A stretch of DNA of 64,000 bases, taken from positions 58,027 to 122,026 of the forward strand of contig JAPOYJ010000084.1 in assembly GCA_026706635.1 (NCBI GenBank), read 5' to 3'. The position numbers and the translations under genes were made by a program. Positions 1 to 9,561 of this stretch are shown here, one piece after another. Origin of the DNA: Gemmatimonadota bacterium. GTDB taxonomy: Bacteria; Gemmatimonadota; Gemmatimonadetes; Longimicrobiales; Gaopeijiaceae. Within the stretch, counting starts at the first letter, position 1, and every line of letters starts with the position of its first letter. The notes below the pieces were generated by a model. That model searched no databases. It was not told the DNA's origin and saw only the letters and a list, made by a program, of their open reading frames with translations.

Positions 1-645
1 CGCCTCGTGCGGGGCGGCGCCGTGCGGGGCGCCGAGTACGCGCCGGATCTTGGCGAGCTGCTCCATCAGGCCGCCGCTCGTGTGGAGCCTCCCGGCCGTG
101 TCGACGACAAGGTGGCCGGCGCCGCGCGCGCGGGCCGCGTCCAGAGCGTCGAAAGCCACCGCGGCCGGGTCTCCGCCCGGCTCTCCCCGCACGCAGTGGG
201 CGCCGGTCGGCTCCAGGAGGCGCATCAGCTGCTCGGCGGCCGCGGCCCTGTAGGTGTCGGCGGCCGCCACGACCACGCCGTGCCCCTTTGCGGCCAGACG
301 GTGGGCGAGCCTCGCCACCGTGGTCGTCTTCCCCACGCCGTTCACCCCCACGACCATGCAGACCGCTGGGGGGCTCTCGGCCGAGGCGAGCTCGCGCGGT
401 CCCTCTCCGGCGAAGATCTCCGAGATCTCTCCGGCGAGGATCCGCCCCAGGTCGACGCCGCCGCGCCCTCCCTCCCTCCTGGCCGCGCTCTCGACCGCGC
501 TCCGCAGGCGCGAGCTCGCCCGCACTCCGAAGTCGGCCGCGATGAGCCGCTCCTCGATCTCGTCGAGCGCCTCCTCGTCGACCTCGACCGCCAGCCCAGG
601 CGCCAGGCGCGCGAGCGCCCTCCGCCAGACGGCGCCCCCCCTCAC
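1..645 (-). CDS. ftsY: FtsY, signal recognition particle receptor (3' end cut by window edge)
   Basis: This SRP receptor GTPase docks ribosome-SRP complexes at the membrane. Only the first 215 codons are in the window. They show a short N-terminal helical region, then the P-loop GVNGVGKTTT (about residues 100-109), DTYRAAAAEQL (130-140) and DTAGR (182-186), all diagnostic of the SRP GTPase NG domain. There is no long acidic A domain, so this is a short FtsY. The GTG start overlaps the TGA stop of the preceding M23 peptidase gene (GTGA). Its place after the division cluster is consistent with cotranscription. Confidence 0.95.
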   Translation of the reverse strand, partial: MRGGAVWRRALARLAPGLAVEVDEEALDEIEERLIAADFGVRASSRLRSAVESAARREGGRGGVDLGRILAGEISEIFAGEGPRELASAESPPAVCMVVGVNGVGKTTTVARLAHRLAAKGHGVVVAAADTYRAAAAEQLMRLLEPTGAHCVRGEPGGDPAAVAFDALDAARARGAGHLVVDTAGRLHTSGGLMEQLAKIRRVLGAPHGAAPHEA

Positions 646-1961
646 TTGCTGGCGCTGGCCAGACTGGCGCGTGCCAGCCGCGGGCCTGGCCTGGGTGGCA
701 GGATCGCCAGGCGGTCGTCCCGCTCCCGCTCCCAGCGCTCGCGGTCAGCAGCGGGCACCGGGTCGCCGGCGGGCAGGTCCACATTCAGCGGATCGACCGG
801 GCGACCCCCCCGGTGGAGCTCGTAGTGCAGGTGGGGGCCGGTCGCCAGCCCCGTCATCCCCACGTACCCGATCACCTGCCCCTGCGCGACGGTGGACCCG
901 ACGGCGGTCCCCTTCGCCCATCGGCTCAGGTGCGCGTAGCGGGTACGGTAGCCGTTGGCGTGGCGCAGGTCGATGACCCGTCCGTAGCTCCGGCTCACGC
1001 TTCGCCGCACGACCACGCCCCTGGCGGTGGCCTGGATCGGCGACCCCTGCCGGGCCGCGTAGTCGATGCCGTTGTGCGCCCGCCAGGTGCGGAGCACCGG
1101 GTGGAAGCGGCGCGACTGGAAGCGCGAGGAGATGTACGCCAGGCGGAGCGGCTTCTTGAGGAATGCGCGCCTCGTGGACTCTCCCTCCATGTCGTACCAC
1201 CCTCCCTGTTCGTCGCCGGTGGGGGAGAACCAGAGGGCGTGCAGCGCGCTCCCGGAGACCGAGAGCTCGGCCGCCAGGAGCGCGCCCGAGTGCGTGCTCC
1301 CGTCGGGCCTCCGGTTCAGCTCGAAGGCGAAGCGGAAGGTGTCGCCGGGACGCAGCTGCCGCGAGAAGTCGATCCGCCACTGGAATGCCTGGTCGAGGAG
1401 CCACACCAGCCGCTCGCGGTCCGGGATGTCGGCGAGATCGGGGAGATTCGCCACCGCCGACCAGAGGCTGCTCTCGATCCGGCCAGCGGCGACCACTGTG
1501 TCCACCGCCAGCGCCGCCACCCGGGTCGAGGAGCTCCAGCGACTCTCGCCGCCCCCGGCGGGCTCGATCACGACGGTGGTGTCGGGTCCCGTCCACACCT
1601 CGACGCCGACGAGCCGTTCGGGCGCCCTCGTCCAGCGGGCGCTCACCCTGGTGCCCGGGCGCAGCCGTCTCGCGTTGGCCTGCTCGCCGAAGGCCGCCAG
1701 CAGAGCGGGGTGGTCGCCCGCCCCCACCCCTGCGGACCAGAGCGCCTGGCCCAGATTCGTCCCCGGCGCGAGCTCCCGCACCTCGATCCGGTCCGGCGGG
1801 CGGGCCAAGACGGGGTGGAGCGCCTCCACCTCGGGGATGCGCTCGCACGCCCCCGCTGCCCCCGCCAGGGCGAGGGCTAGCCCCCAGCCGCCACCCGCCC
1901 GCGTAAACCGGGCTCCGATGGGCGACAGCCGCCGGCCCCGCTCAGCCGTGCGCTCCGCCAT
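642..1961 (-). CDS. M23 family murein endopeptidase, exported
   Basis: A secreted LytM/NlpD-type zinc endopeptidase or division-associated murein hydrolase regulator of 439 residues. The N-terminus has basic residues, a hydrophobic stretch and a possible lipobox ending at AGAC. The C-terminal M23 domain has HNGID (about residues 296-300) and HLH (377-379), which match the metal-ligand HxxxD and HxH motifs, so it is probably catalytically active. A LysM-like middle region is not obvious. I chose ATG at 1961. An upstream in-frame ATG at 2033 exists, but the extra 24 codons lie wholly in a dispersed repeat whose other copies are non-coding. It lies between ftsZ and ftsY. Confidence 0.88.
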   Translation of the reverse strand: MAERTAERGRRLSPIGARFTRAGGGWGLALALAGAAGACERIPEVEALHPVLARPPDRIEVRELAPGTNLGQALWSAGVGAGDHPALLAAFGEQANARRLRPGTRVSARWTRAPERLVGVEVWTGPDTTVVIEPAGGGESRWSSSTRVAALAVDTVVAAGRIESSLWSAVANLPDLADIPDRERLVWLLDQAFQWRIDFSRQLRPGDTFRFAFELNRRPDGSTHSGALLAAELSVSGSALHALWFSPTGDEQGGWYDMEGESTRRAFLKKPLRLAYISSRFQSRRFHPVLRTWRAHNGIDYAARQGSPIQATARGVVVRRSVSRSYGRVIDLRHANGYRTRYAHLSRWAKGTAVGSTVAQGQVIGYVGMTGLATGPHLHYELHRGGRPVDPLNVDLPAGDPVPAADRERWERERDDRLAILPPRPGPRLARASLASASK

Positions 1962-1964
1962 CGG

Positions 1965-2140
1965 CTGGTAGGAGCGCCACCGGCCCAAGGAGCAGTGCGG
2001 AGCGAGACCACGGGTACGAGCACTGTAAATCATAGTTTACACATTGTAAAGTATAGCTTACAGTATGGAAGGGCGTGCGCAGCGGTCCAGCGCGGATGCA
2101 GCGCCCCTCGAATGCCGGGGGAGGTTTGTTCACGGGCTGC
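1965..2140 (+). repeat. Dispersed MITE-like element, full-length copy behind ftsZ
   Basis: The right end reads TTCACGGGCTGC, followed by TA at 2141-2142. On the minus strand that TA plus the first element base G forms the TAG stop of ftsZ. Inside is the AT-rich 39-bp four-half-site module at 2024-2062. The left part has the GGTAGG...CCACC hairpin seen in the copies near 46.6 and 55.7 kb. It separates ftsZ from the M23 gene, so it may also supply a terminator or promoter. Confidence 0.8.
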
Positions 2141-3501
2141 TAACCCCTCCGGATGAAGGTCGGCAGCTCCATTTCGCTCGGAGCGCTGGCGTTGATCGGC
2201 GACCTGTGGCCTCCGCTAAGCGATGGACGCGCCACGCCCCTCCCGGTCAGCATCGACGACCTGCCGTCCGCAGCCGGACGCGACGTCTCGGAAGGGGTGG
2301 AGGCGTTCGCCCTGGGATGGCTGCGCAGGCCGAGCCCGGGCGCGGGACCATGCGTCGGCGCCGGATGCGCCCCCGCCACAACCGGCGAGCGGCTGCCCCC
2401 CACCGCCTCGTGGCGCATGGCAATCGACTCCTCCCCGATCTCGCCATCCTCGGTCTCCGCTCGCTCACCGCGCCTGCGGGCGGAGAGCGATGCGACGCGG
2501 GCGGCGAGCGACCCCTCCTCCAGGCGCAGATCCTCCTCGCGCCCAAGCTGGAAGCCGGTCGCGATGAGGGTCACCCTTACCTCGCCTTCGAGCGCCGGTT
2601 CGTGCACGGTGCCGAAGATGATCTCGGCGTCGTCCCCCGCCGCCTCCTGGATAAGGCAGGAGATCCCCGTCACCTCGTCGATCGTCAGGTCGTCCCCGCC
2701 GCTGATGTTCAGGAGGACCCCCTGCGCGCCGTGGATCGAGATGTTGTCCAGGAGCGGCGACTCGATCGCCTCGCCGGCGGCGAGGAGGGCCCGGTCCTCG
2801 CCCCGACCGACCCCGGTGCCGAGGAGCGCGGCGCCGCACGACGCCATGATCGTGCGCACATCCGCGAAGTCCACATTCACCTCGCCGTTCACGCGGATCA
2901 GGTCGCTGATCCCCTTCGTGGCCTGCAGCAGGACCTCGTCGGCGTGCTTGAGCGCCTCCCGGAAGGAGGTGCCGGGCCCAACGACCTTGAGGAGCTGCTC
3001 GTTCGGGACCTCGATCACGGTGTCGACCTTGCTGCTCAGCTCATCGATCCCCTGCTCGGCCTGCCGCAGGCGCTTCCTCCCCTCGAAGTGGAAGGGACGC
3101 GTCACGACCGCGATCACCAGGGCGCCCAGCTCGCGAGCCATCTCGCCGATCACCGGAGCGGCGCCGGTCCCCGTCCCGCCCCCCATGCCGGCGGCGATGA
3201 ACACCAGGTCCGCGCCCTCCAGCACGCGGCGGACGTCTTCGCTGTTCTCGGCGATCGCCTGGCGCCCCACGCCCGGACGGGCGCCCGCGCCGAGGCCCTG
3301 GGTGAGACGCTTCCCGATCTGGATGGTGTGGGGCGCCCGGGAGGTGGCGAGCGCCTGGGCGTCGGTGTTGGCCGAGATGAACTCGACACCCTCCAGCTCC
3401 TCGTCGATCATCCGGTTGACGGCGTTGCCGCCCGCGCCGCCGACGCCGATGACGCGCATCACCGCGCGGTTCCGCGGGACCTCGTCGAGCTCGAAGATCA
3501 T
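2140..3501 (-). CDS. ftsZ: FtsZ, cell division tubulin homologue
   Basis: FtsZ polymerises at midcell with GTP and recruits the divisome. The 453-residue protein has the nucleotide-binding GVGGAGGNAVNRM near residues 19-31 and the tubulin signature GGGTGTG at 107-113. After the GTPase core (to about 315) comes a long Pro/Ser-rich linker. It ends in ELPTFIRRG, the C-terminal peptide that binds FtsA. ATG at 3501 is preceded by AGGAGAG at good spacing; upstream in-frame ATGs lack this. A gap of about 130 bases separates it from ftsA, allowing its own promoter. The TAG stop is shared with the first base of a dispersed repeat. Confidence 0.97.
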   Translation of the reverse strand: MIFELDEVPRNRAVMRVIGVGGAGGNAVNRMIDEELEGVEFISANTDAQALATSRAPHTIQIGKRLTQGLGAGARPGVGRQAIAENSEDVRRVLEGADLVFIAAGMGGGTGTGAAPVIGEMARELGALVIAVVTRPFHFEGRKRLRQAEQGIDELSSKVDTVIEVPNEQLLKVVGPGTSFREALKHADEVLLQATKGISDLIRVNGEVNVDFADVRTIMASCGAALLGTGVGRGEDRALLAAGEAIESPLLDNISIHGAQGVLLNISGGDDLTIDEVTGISCLIQEAAGDDAEIIFGTVHEPALEGEVRVTLIATGFQLGREEDLRLEEGSLAARVASLSARRRGERAETEDGEIGEESIAMRHEAVGGSRSPVVAGAHPAPTHGPAPGLGLRSHPRANASTPSETSRPAADGRSSMLTGRGVARPSLSGGHRSPINASAPSEMELPTFIRRG

Positions 3502-3631
3502 TTTGCTCTCTCCTTGCATGGTTGCTGCTCCTCGCATCCTTGCACCCCCTCTTCCGGCAGGGTGCGGCAATAGCCGAAGGGGGATCGCCGCGCTCTCCCC
3601 AGTGTATTCGTCTCTCTCCTCGAAGCCATGA

Positions 3632-4858
3632 TCAGAAGAACTCCCTGATCCACGCCCCCACCCTGGCGGCCACTCCCGAGCCGGCCGTGGTGGCGCCGCC
3701 CCCGGTCTCGCCGTAGTAGTCGGCGCCGATGAGCGCCAGCCCGGTGGCCGTGGCGAAGCCTGGGTGTCCCAGCCGGTCGACGAGCCCCGAGATGTCCGTC
3801 CCCACCGTCCCCACCCGGATCGGGACCGCCATCGACCTGCCCGCCACCTCGTCGATCCCGGGGGTGACGGCCACTCCCCCCGTGACGACGACCCCCGATC
3901 CGAGGGTGCTCGTCGACGCCACCACGTCGTCCAGCTTGCGCCCGATCTGCAGGAAGATGTGCTCCAGGCGCTCCTCGATGAGCTGCGCCACGAACTCTCC
4001 CGCCACTTCGCGGCCGTTGCCGTTTCCGGAGTTCAGGCGAATGGTCTCCGGCGTCGCGATGGCGCGGCTCCCGGCCGCGAACCGCTCCTTGATGCGGCGC
4101 GCCTCGGAGAACGGGACCGAGAGGCCGCGGATGAGTTCGCTGGTCACCGTGTTGCCGCCGTAGGGGAGGACTTCGAGGTGCTGAATCCGGCCCTCGAAGT
4201 GGACCGCGATGCCGGTCGTGGTGCCGCCCATGTCGACCGTCGCCACCCCCAGCTCCATCTCGTCCTCGGAGAGCACGGCCCGCGAGGCGGCGAGTGGCTC
4301 CAGCACGATGTCCTGCACCCGGTACCCCGCCCGCTCCACGGCGCGGATCACATTGCCGAGCGTCGCCGCGCACCCTGTGACCAGGTAGAGCTGGGTCTCG
4401 AGGCGCGTTCCGGCCATCCCCACCGGGTCCTTCACGCCCGGCTGGTTGTCGACCGTGTAGTGCTGCGGGAAGGCGTGCAGCAGCTCCCTGCCCCGCGCCG
4501 TCGGCACCGCCCGCGCCACCGCGTGGACTCGCCTCACGTCGCGGCGCTGCACCTCCTCGCCCGCGATCGCCACCACGCCGACCGACCGGATCGCTTCGAG
4601 ATGGTCGCCCGACACCCCCACGTACACCCGGTCGATTCGCAGCCCCGCCATCAGCTCGGCCTCCTGGATGGCGCGCCGGATCGTCCGGGCGGCCTCCTCC
4701 AGGTCGGTGACCGAATCGTGTCGGACCCCCGCCGTCGGGGTGCACCCGACCCCTAGCACCCTCAGCACCGGGGTGTAGAGCTCGCGCACGTACTCGCCGA
4801 TCACGGCGCGGGTGTAGGTGGACCCGACGTCGAGGCCGGTGAGGAGGATCTGGCTCAT
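3632..4858 (-). CDS. ftsA: FtsA, actin-like membrane anchor for FtsZ
   Basis: FtsA tethers FtsZ to the membrane. The 408-residue actin-fold protein has the phosphate-1 segment GLDVGSTYTRA near the N-terminus, the phosphate-2 motif VDMGGTTTGIA in the middle and a GGVAVTPGI adenosine motif near the C-terminus. The C-terminal tail VGAWIREFF fits the amphipathic membrane-targeting helix. The ATG overlaps the ftsQ stop (ATGA). Family length is typical. Confidence 0.96.
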   Translation of the reverse strand: MSQILLTGLDVGSTYTRAVIGEYVRELYTPVLRVLGVGCTPTAGVRHDSVTDLEEAARTIRRAIQEAELMAGLRIDRVYVGVSGDHLEAIRSVGVVAIAGEEVQRRDVRRVHAVARAVPTARGRELLHAFPQHYTVDNQPGVKDPVGMAGTRLETQLYLVTGCAATLGNVIRAVERAGYRVQDIVLEPLAASRAVLSEDEMELGVATVDMGGTTTGIAVHFEGRIQHLEVLPYGGNTVTSELIRGLSVPFSEARRIKERFAAGSRAIATPETIRLNSGNGNGREVAGEFVAQLIEERLEHIFLQIGRKLDDVVASTSTLGSGVVVTGGVAVTPGIDEVAGRSMAVPIRVGTVGTDISGLVDRLGHPGFATATGLALIGADYYGETGGGATTAGSGVAARVGAWIREFF

Positions 4859-5664
4859 TGGGCGTCCTCGTCTTCCTCGGCGGGCGGCATGGGGGTGGTC
4901 CTGACCACCACCTGGTCCGCAAAGCGGAGATCGATCTCGGTTGCGGTGCGGTCGGGGAAGCGGGCATCCGCGTCGTTCATCGCGACGACGGCCTCGAGGA
5001 GGCGGTCCTCCGGGAGCGGAGGGGTGTAGCGGACCCTGAGCCCCTCGTCGCCGAGGAGGAGGGTGGCGTCGGAGCCGACGAGGCGGGCCTCGGAGAGGAC
5101 CGAGAGCACCTCTGGGGCCACCTCGCCCAGCTGGTGCAGGTCGCGAGCGAGCGTCCTCACGGCTGCCCGGGCATCGGTGCCCGCGGCGCCTTCGGCCGCA
5201 TTCGCCCCGTCCAGGGCGGAGATCAGCGGCAGGTCGAGGAGCGGCGCCCGGGGGTCGATCGGGAGCACGGCGCCGCTCGCGTCCACCGGTTCGACGAGCG
5301 GGGAGGCGACCAGTGCGACCGGTACCGCCTCCTCGATCGCGACCACCAGGGTGGAGGGGGGCGACCGCTCGACGCGCGCAGTGGCGACGAGTGGGTGCCG
5401 CTCGAGCCGCTCCTCCAGCAGGGCGGCGCTCGTCCAGACCGAGGTGGTCGAGTCCACGCCAGCCGCCTCCCACACCATCTCGACGGTGAGACGCCGGATC
5501 CCGGTCGCCTCGATCGTCTGGACGCGGAAGATCCTCAGCTCCGGGAACGCCCGGACTCCGGTGTATCCGAGCGATCCGGCGACGGCGAGGAGCAAGCCCC
5601 ACCGCAGGGCGCGGCCCCGGAGGCGACGTCTCGCGAGGCGTCGGCCGAGGGGTACGCGCCTCAT
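4855..5664 (-). CDS. ftsQ: FtsQ/DivIB, divisome membrane protein with POTRA domain
   Basis: FtsQ is a bitopic protein linking early and late divisome components. The 269-residue product has an Arg-rich cytoplasmic N-terminus, one membrane helix (about residues 18-38), then a POTRA-like domain beginning RIFRVQTIEATG and an FtsQ domain ending in an acidic tail. Sequence identity in this family is low. The assignment rests on topology and the fixed murC-ftsQ-ftsA order. The start overlaps the murC stop (ATGA). Confidence 0.92.
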   Translation of the reverse strand: MRRVPLGRRLARRRLRGRALRWGLLLAVAGSLGYTGVRAFPELRIFRVQTIEATGIRRLTVEMVWEAAGVDSTTSVWTSAALLEERLERHPLVATARVERSPPSTLVVAIEEAVPVALVASPLVEPVDASGAVLPIDPRAPLLDLPLISALDGANAAEGAAGTDARAAVRTLARDLHQLGEVAPEVLSVLSEARLVGSDATLLLGDEGLRVRYTPPLPEDRLLEAVVAMNDADARFPDRTATEIDLRFADQVVVRTTPMPPAEEDEDAQ

Positions 5665-7067
5665 CGCCCGCCTCCTGGAAGGAGCTCCATGAGCTCGCCC
5701 GCAACCCTCTCGATCGAACCCGCCCCCATGACGACGCAGACGTCGCCGGACGCCAGCTCCCCCACCACCGCGGCGGCCAGCGTCGCCAGCTCCGGGTGGT
5801 AGGAGACCTTCCCGCCCGCCGCCTCGGTCGCTTCGGCCACGAGGGTGCCGTCCACCCCTGCGATCGGGAGCTCGCGGGCCGGGTAGACGTCGGTCACCCA
5901 GGTCGCGTCGGCGAGGGCGAGGGCGCGGCCGAATTCGCCGCAGAGGTCGCGCGTTCGGGTGTAGAGGTGCGGCTCGAAGACCGCCACCAGCCGACGCGCC
6001 GGCGCCCGCCTGCGGGCCGACTCCAGAGTGGCGGCGATCTCGGTCGGGTGGTGCGCGTAGTCGTCCACCACCTGGACGCCGCCCGTGCTCCCGAGGAGCT
6101 CGTAGCGCCGCCTCACGCCGCGATAGGCCGCCAGGCCGGAGCGGATCCGCTCCCACCCCGCCCCGAAGGACCTGCCGACGCCGATCGCCGCCAGCGCATT
6201 CAGCACATTGTGGCGGCCGGGCATGCGCACGGTGAAGGTGCCCGCCCGCGCACCGTCCTCGAAGACCTCGAAGGAGCTGCCACCGGGGGTGGGGCGTAGC
6301 TTCAGCGCCCGGAGGCAGGCACCGGCACCGAATCCGTAGCTCCGTGTGCGCGAGCCTCCCTGCACCCCTAGGCGGGCCGCGCCCGAGTCGTCGCCGCAGA
6401 CCCAGATGGCGCCCTCGGGGGCGACGCGCTCCAGGAAGAGCGAGAAGGAGGCGCGCAGGCCGGCGAGGTCGCCGTGGGTGTCCAGGTGGTCGGGCTCGAC
6501 GGCGGTCACGACGGCGACCTCGGGGGCGAGGTGGAGGAAGGAGCGGTCGTACTCGTCGGCCTCGACCACGAAGACCCCCCTCCCACCTGGCCTCAGGTTG
6601 CCATTCCAGCCTCTCACCTCGCCCCCGACGATCCCGGTGGGATCGACGCCGGCCCCCTCCAGCACATGCGTCGCCATCGCCGAGGTGGTCGTCTTGCCAT
6701 GGGTGCCCGCCACCCCGACCACCCGCCCCTCCGCCACCAGGTCGCCCAGCGCCGCGGCCCGCTTCAGGAGGGGGACGCCCAGGTGGCGAGCCTCCGCGAG
6801 CTCCGGGTGGTCGTCGGGGACGGCGGGGGTGTACACCACCGCGGCCGCGCCGCGCACATGTTCGGGATCGTGCCCCTCGGTCAGCTGCATCCCCAGACGC
6901 CTGAGGAGCGGCGCGGCCGGGCCGGTCGCGGCGTCGCACCCGGAGAGCGAGGCTCCGGACCGCAGCAGCAGCTCGGCCAGGGGGGCCATCCCGGCCCCGC
7001 ACGCGCCCACGAAGTGCAAGGTGCCCTGGGCCGCCAGCGCGGAAAGTCGGGGCGGGGCGGCGATCAC
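5661..7067 (-). CDS. murC: MurC, UDP-N-acetylmuramate-L-alanine ligase
   Basis: It adds L-Ala to UDP-MurNAc using ATP in the cytoplasm, the first peptide step of murein synthesis. The 468-residue protein has the N-terminal UDP-binding HFVGACGAGMAPLA (about 18-31) and the Mur ligase P-loop GTHGKTTT (121-128). The central region has EADEYDRSF and EPDHLD, and the C-terminal domain has DDYAHHPTEI, which separates MurC from other Mur ligases. The GTG start overlaps the murG stop (GTGA). No murB or ddl follows, unlike in many clusters. Confidence 0.97.
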   Translation of the reverse strand: MIAAPPRLSALAAQGTLHFVGACGAGMAPLAELLLRSGASLSGCDAATGPAAPLLRRLGMQLTEGHDPEHVRGAAAVVYTPAVPDDHPELAEARHLGVPLLKRAAALGDLVAEGRVVGVAGTHGKTTTSAMATHVLEGAGVDPTGIVGGEVRGWNGNLRPGGRGVFVVEADEYDRSFLHLAPEVAVVTAVEPDHLDTHGDLAGLRASFSLFLERVAPEGAIWVCGDDSGAARLGVQGGSRTRSYGFGAGACLRALKLRPTPGGSSFEVFEDGARAGTFTVRMPGRHNVLNALAAIGVGRSFGAGWERIRSGLAAYRGVRRRYELLGSTGGVQVVDDYAHHPTEIAATLESARRRAPARRLVAVFEPHLYTRTRDLCGEFGRALALADATWVTDVYPARELPIAGVDGTLVAEATEAAGGKVSYHPELATLAAAVVGELASGDVCVVMGAGSIERVAGELMELLPGGGR

Positions 7068-8275
7068 GGCCCCGCCTCCGCCTGCGGCACGGAGAGGAGC
7101 GTCGCGATGGCGGCCGCGATGTCGATCGCCGCATCGGGACGGGCAATTCGCCGGGCCGCCGCGCCCATCCGGTCGAGGAGGCCGGGCGTCTCGAGGATAC
7201 GGCGAAGCTCGCGCCAGAGCCGCTCGCCGCCCACCTGGGCGCCGGTCTCGTCTCTCTCCGGGAGGAGCACCGCCGCCCCGGCGGCCTCGAGCGAGCGGGC
7301 GTTGGCGCGCTGGTGGTCGCCAGCCGCCGTGGGGAGCGGCATGAGGACCGCCGGCAGACCGAAGGCCAGAAACTCCGAGGTCGCCATCGCGCCTGCGCGC
7401 GAGACGGCCAGGTCGGCGGCCGCCAACGCCCGGTACATCGCCTCCGGCTCCAGGTACGGCACCACCCGGAAGCGGTCGCGCTCCACCCCCGCCAGCGCGG
7501 CCTCGACGAGGTCGAAGTGCGCCCTCCCGGTTGCCCAGAGGACGAACTCGCGCTCCGAGAGGAGGCCGCCGGAGAGGATCTCGATCGTGGGGCGGTTGAT
7601 GGCGTCTGCGCCGAGGCTGCCCCCGACGATCAGGAGGAGCCGCCCGGAGGTCGGCGCGCCGAGCGCCCGGCGGGCCGCCTCCCGGTCGAGGTCGCCGCCG
7701 GAGGGGAGGGGACGAATCGGGTTGCCGGTGTGGAGGACGCGGGGCCGGGCGCTGGGGGGGAGCGCCGCGGCCGCCCCCGGGTGGGCGAGGTGCACCTGCC
7801 TGGCCCACCGCGAGATCAGGCGCGTCGTCTTCCCCGGATGGGCGTTCTGCTCCTGCACGACGACGGGGATGCCGAGGAGCCTGCCCACGATTCCCGCCGG
7901 GGCCGACGCGTAGCCGCCGGTCACCACGACCGCAGCCGCCTGGCGCCGTCGGAGCGTCGGTGCCAGAGTGGCCACCGCCACGAGGAGGCGCCAGATCGCC
8001 CGCACGTTGGCGACGGAGGCGGCGAGGAGGCGCGTCAGGCGGTCGGGGATGCCGCCCCCGGGTCGCCGCAGCGCACCCAGGGGGCTCGTCAGCCCCGATA
8101 CGGGGAGGAGGCGGTACTCGTACCCCGTCCTGGGAAGCTCTCTCGCCTCAATTCGTCCTTCTGTGCCCACAAAGTAGGGGCGCACCCCCGGCCGAAGCCG
8201 CGCCAGTGCCTCGGCGAGGTTGAGCGCCGGGTAGAAGTGACCGGCAGTGCCGCCCCCGGAGAAGACGACCATCAT
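7064..8275 (-). CDS. murG: MurG, lipid II-forming GlcNAc transferase
   Basis: MurG transfers GlcNAc from UDP-GlcNAc to lipid I on the inner membrane face. The 403-residue GT28 protein begins with the glycine-rich GGGTAGHFYPAL loop (from residue 7). It has VVTGGYASAP, VVQEQNAHPGKTTR and the C-domain GGSLGA and SRAGAMATSEF, all typical MurG motifs. The start overlaps the ftsW stop; a second ATG follows directly, so either Met could initiate. Confidence 0.97.
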   Translation of the reverse strand: MMVVFSGGGTAGHFYPALNLAEALARLRPGVRPYFVGTEGRIEARELPRTGYEYRLLPVSGLTSPLGALRRPGGGIPDRLTRLLAASVANVRAIWRLLVAVATLAPTLRRRQAAAVVVTGGYASAPAGIVGRLLGIPVVVQEQNAHPGKTTRLISRWARQVHLAHPGAAAALPPSARPRVLHTGNPIRPLPSGGDLDREAARRALGAPTSGRLLLIVGGSLGADAINRPTIEILSGGLLSEREFVLWATGRAHFDLVEAALAGVERDRFRVVPYLEPEAMYRALAAADLAVSRAGAMATSEFLAFGLPAVLMPLPTAAGDHQRANARSLEAAGAAVLLPERDETGAQVGGERLWRELRRILETPGLLDRMGAAARRIARPDAAIDIAAAIATLLSVPQAEAGP

Positions 8276-9561
8276 CTCCGCCCCCACGATCTGGCGGGCA
8301 CCAGCTCCTCCCAGTCGTGATCGGAGTCGCGGTCGCCATCCCCGCGCGATGCCTCGCGGGCCACGGCCAGGAGGATCCCGACGGAGGCCAGCATCGCCAC
8401 CAGGTTCGTGCGCCCAAAGGAGATGAATGGCAGCGAGAGGCCGGTGGCGGGGAAGACGCCGAGCGCCACCCCGATGTGCAGGAAGGCCTGGAGTCCGATC
8501 AGAGACGAAATTCCCACGGCGAGCAGCTCGGCAAAGCGGGTCCTGGCCTGGCGCGCGACGCGGAATCCGACCGTCACCAGCGCCAGGAAGCAGAGGATGA
8601 CGACGACGCTTCCCGCGAATCCCCACTCCTCGCCGATGATCGCGAAGATGAAGTCGTTGTGGGCCTCGGGAAGGAAGCCGAACTTCTGGCGTCCCTCGCC
8701 GAACCCCACCCCGCCAAGTCCCCCCGACCCCATCGCCACCAGGCTCTGGTAGCTCTGCTGCGCGCTCTCGGGAACCGGCCCGCCGGGACTGAGGAGGATC
8801 GACTCCCAGCGGCCTCCCCGGTACCCCGAGACGAGGAGAGGGGCCGCCAGCGGAAGGAAGAGGCCGACGAAGACGAAGTGCCCCAGACGCGCCCCGCCGA
8901 CGAAGATCACGATCAGGCAGCTTGCCAAGATCAGGCAGGCGGTCGAGTAGTCGGGCTCGAGCGCAATCGGGGCCACGATGCAGCCCCACCCCACGAGAAA
9001 GGGAGCGAGGCCGCGGCCAAGGCTCCTGAGGCGATCCTGCTTTCGCACCAGGAGGGCCGCCGTCCACGTCACGACGGCGATCTTGGCCAGATCCGAGGGC
9101 TGGAGCGTGATCCCGATCCGAAGCCACCTGCGGGCGCCGTTGATCTCGGGAGCGATGGCGTGTGTGAAGGGGAGCACCACGACGACGAGAAGCGCCACCG
9201 AGATGAGCATCAGGTGCGGGGCGAAGCGCCTCCACCAATCCACGGGCACCCGTGCGCAGATCAGCATGGCGACGACCCCGACGGCGATCCCGGACGCCTG
9301 GCGGAGAACGTAGTAGTAGTGCGGATTGCCGTGGCGTTCGGCCATCACGGCGCTCGCGCTGTGGAGGGTGAGGAGGCCGAAGAGGAGGAGCGCGCCCACC
9401 ATGGCGAGCACGATGGCGGGCTCCCACCCGGTGCCGAGCCCGGAGGCGGGGAGGGAGGACCTGCCCCTCGGGGCCACATCGACCTGCCAGCGGCCCGAGG
9501 GCGGCCCCGCTCGCGCACCGAGCGCGGCGAAGCTCAGGGACCTCCGCAGCGCCGTCGTCAT
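8272..9561 (-). CDS. ftsW: FtsW, SEDS-family peptidoglycan glycosyltransferase
   Basis: FtsW polymerises lipid II at the septum together with its class B PBP, here the upstream ftsI product. The 429-residue protein has about ten membrane helices. The catalytic-loop region around NGARRWL, the segment AHNDFIFAIIGEEWG and the C-terminal LPFISFGRTNLVAMLASVG are SEDS family signatures (the last usually reads PFISYGGS). An unusually long N-terminal tail of about 45 residues precedes helix 1. The start overlaps the murD stop (ATGA). Confidence 0.95.
   Translation of the reverse strand: MTTALRRSLSFAALGARAGPPSGRWQVDVAPRGRSSLPASGLGTGWEPAIVLAMVGALLLFGLLTLHSASAVMAERHGNPHYYYVLRQASGIAVGVVAMLICARVPVDWWRRFAPHLMLISVALLVVVVLPFTHAIAPEINGARRWLRIGITLQPSDLAKIAVVTWTAALLVRKQDRLRSLGRGLAPFLVGWGCIVAPIALEPDYSTACLILASCLIVIFVGGARLGHFVFVGLFLPLAAPLLVSGYRGGRWESILLSPGGPVPESAQQSYQSLVAMGSGGLGGVGFGEGRQKFGFLPEAHNDFIFAIIGEEWGFAGSVVVILCFLALVTVGFRVARQARTRFAELLAVGISSLIGLQAFLHIGVALGVFPATGLSLPFISFGRTNLVAMLASVGILLAVAREASRGDGDRDSDHDWEELVPARSWGRR

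Noticed and set aside
642..2033. M23 start at ATG 2033
   Set aside because: The first 24 codons lie in the dispersed element and precede the normal hydrophobic N-terminus.
2065..3573. Long plus-strand frame opposite ftsZ
   Set aside because: Arg/His/Ala-rich antisense composition without motifs; ftsZ is secure on the other strand. Similar shadows occur across most of the window.
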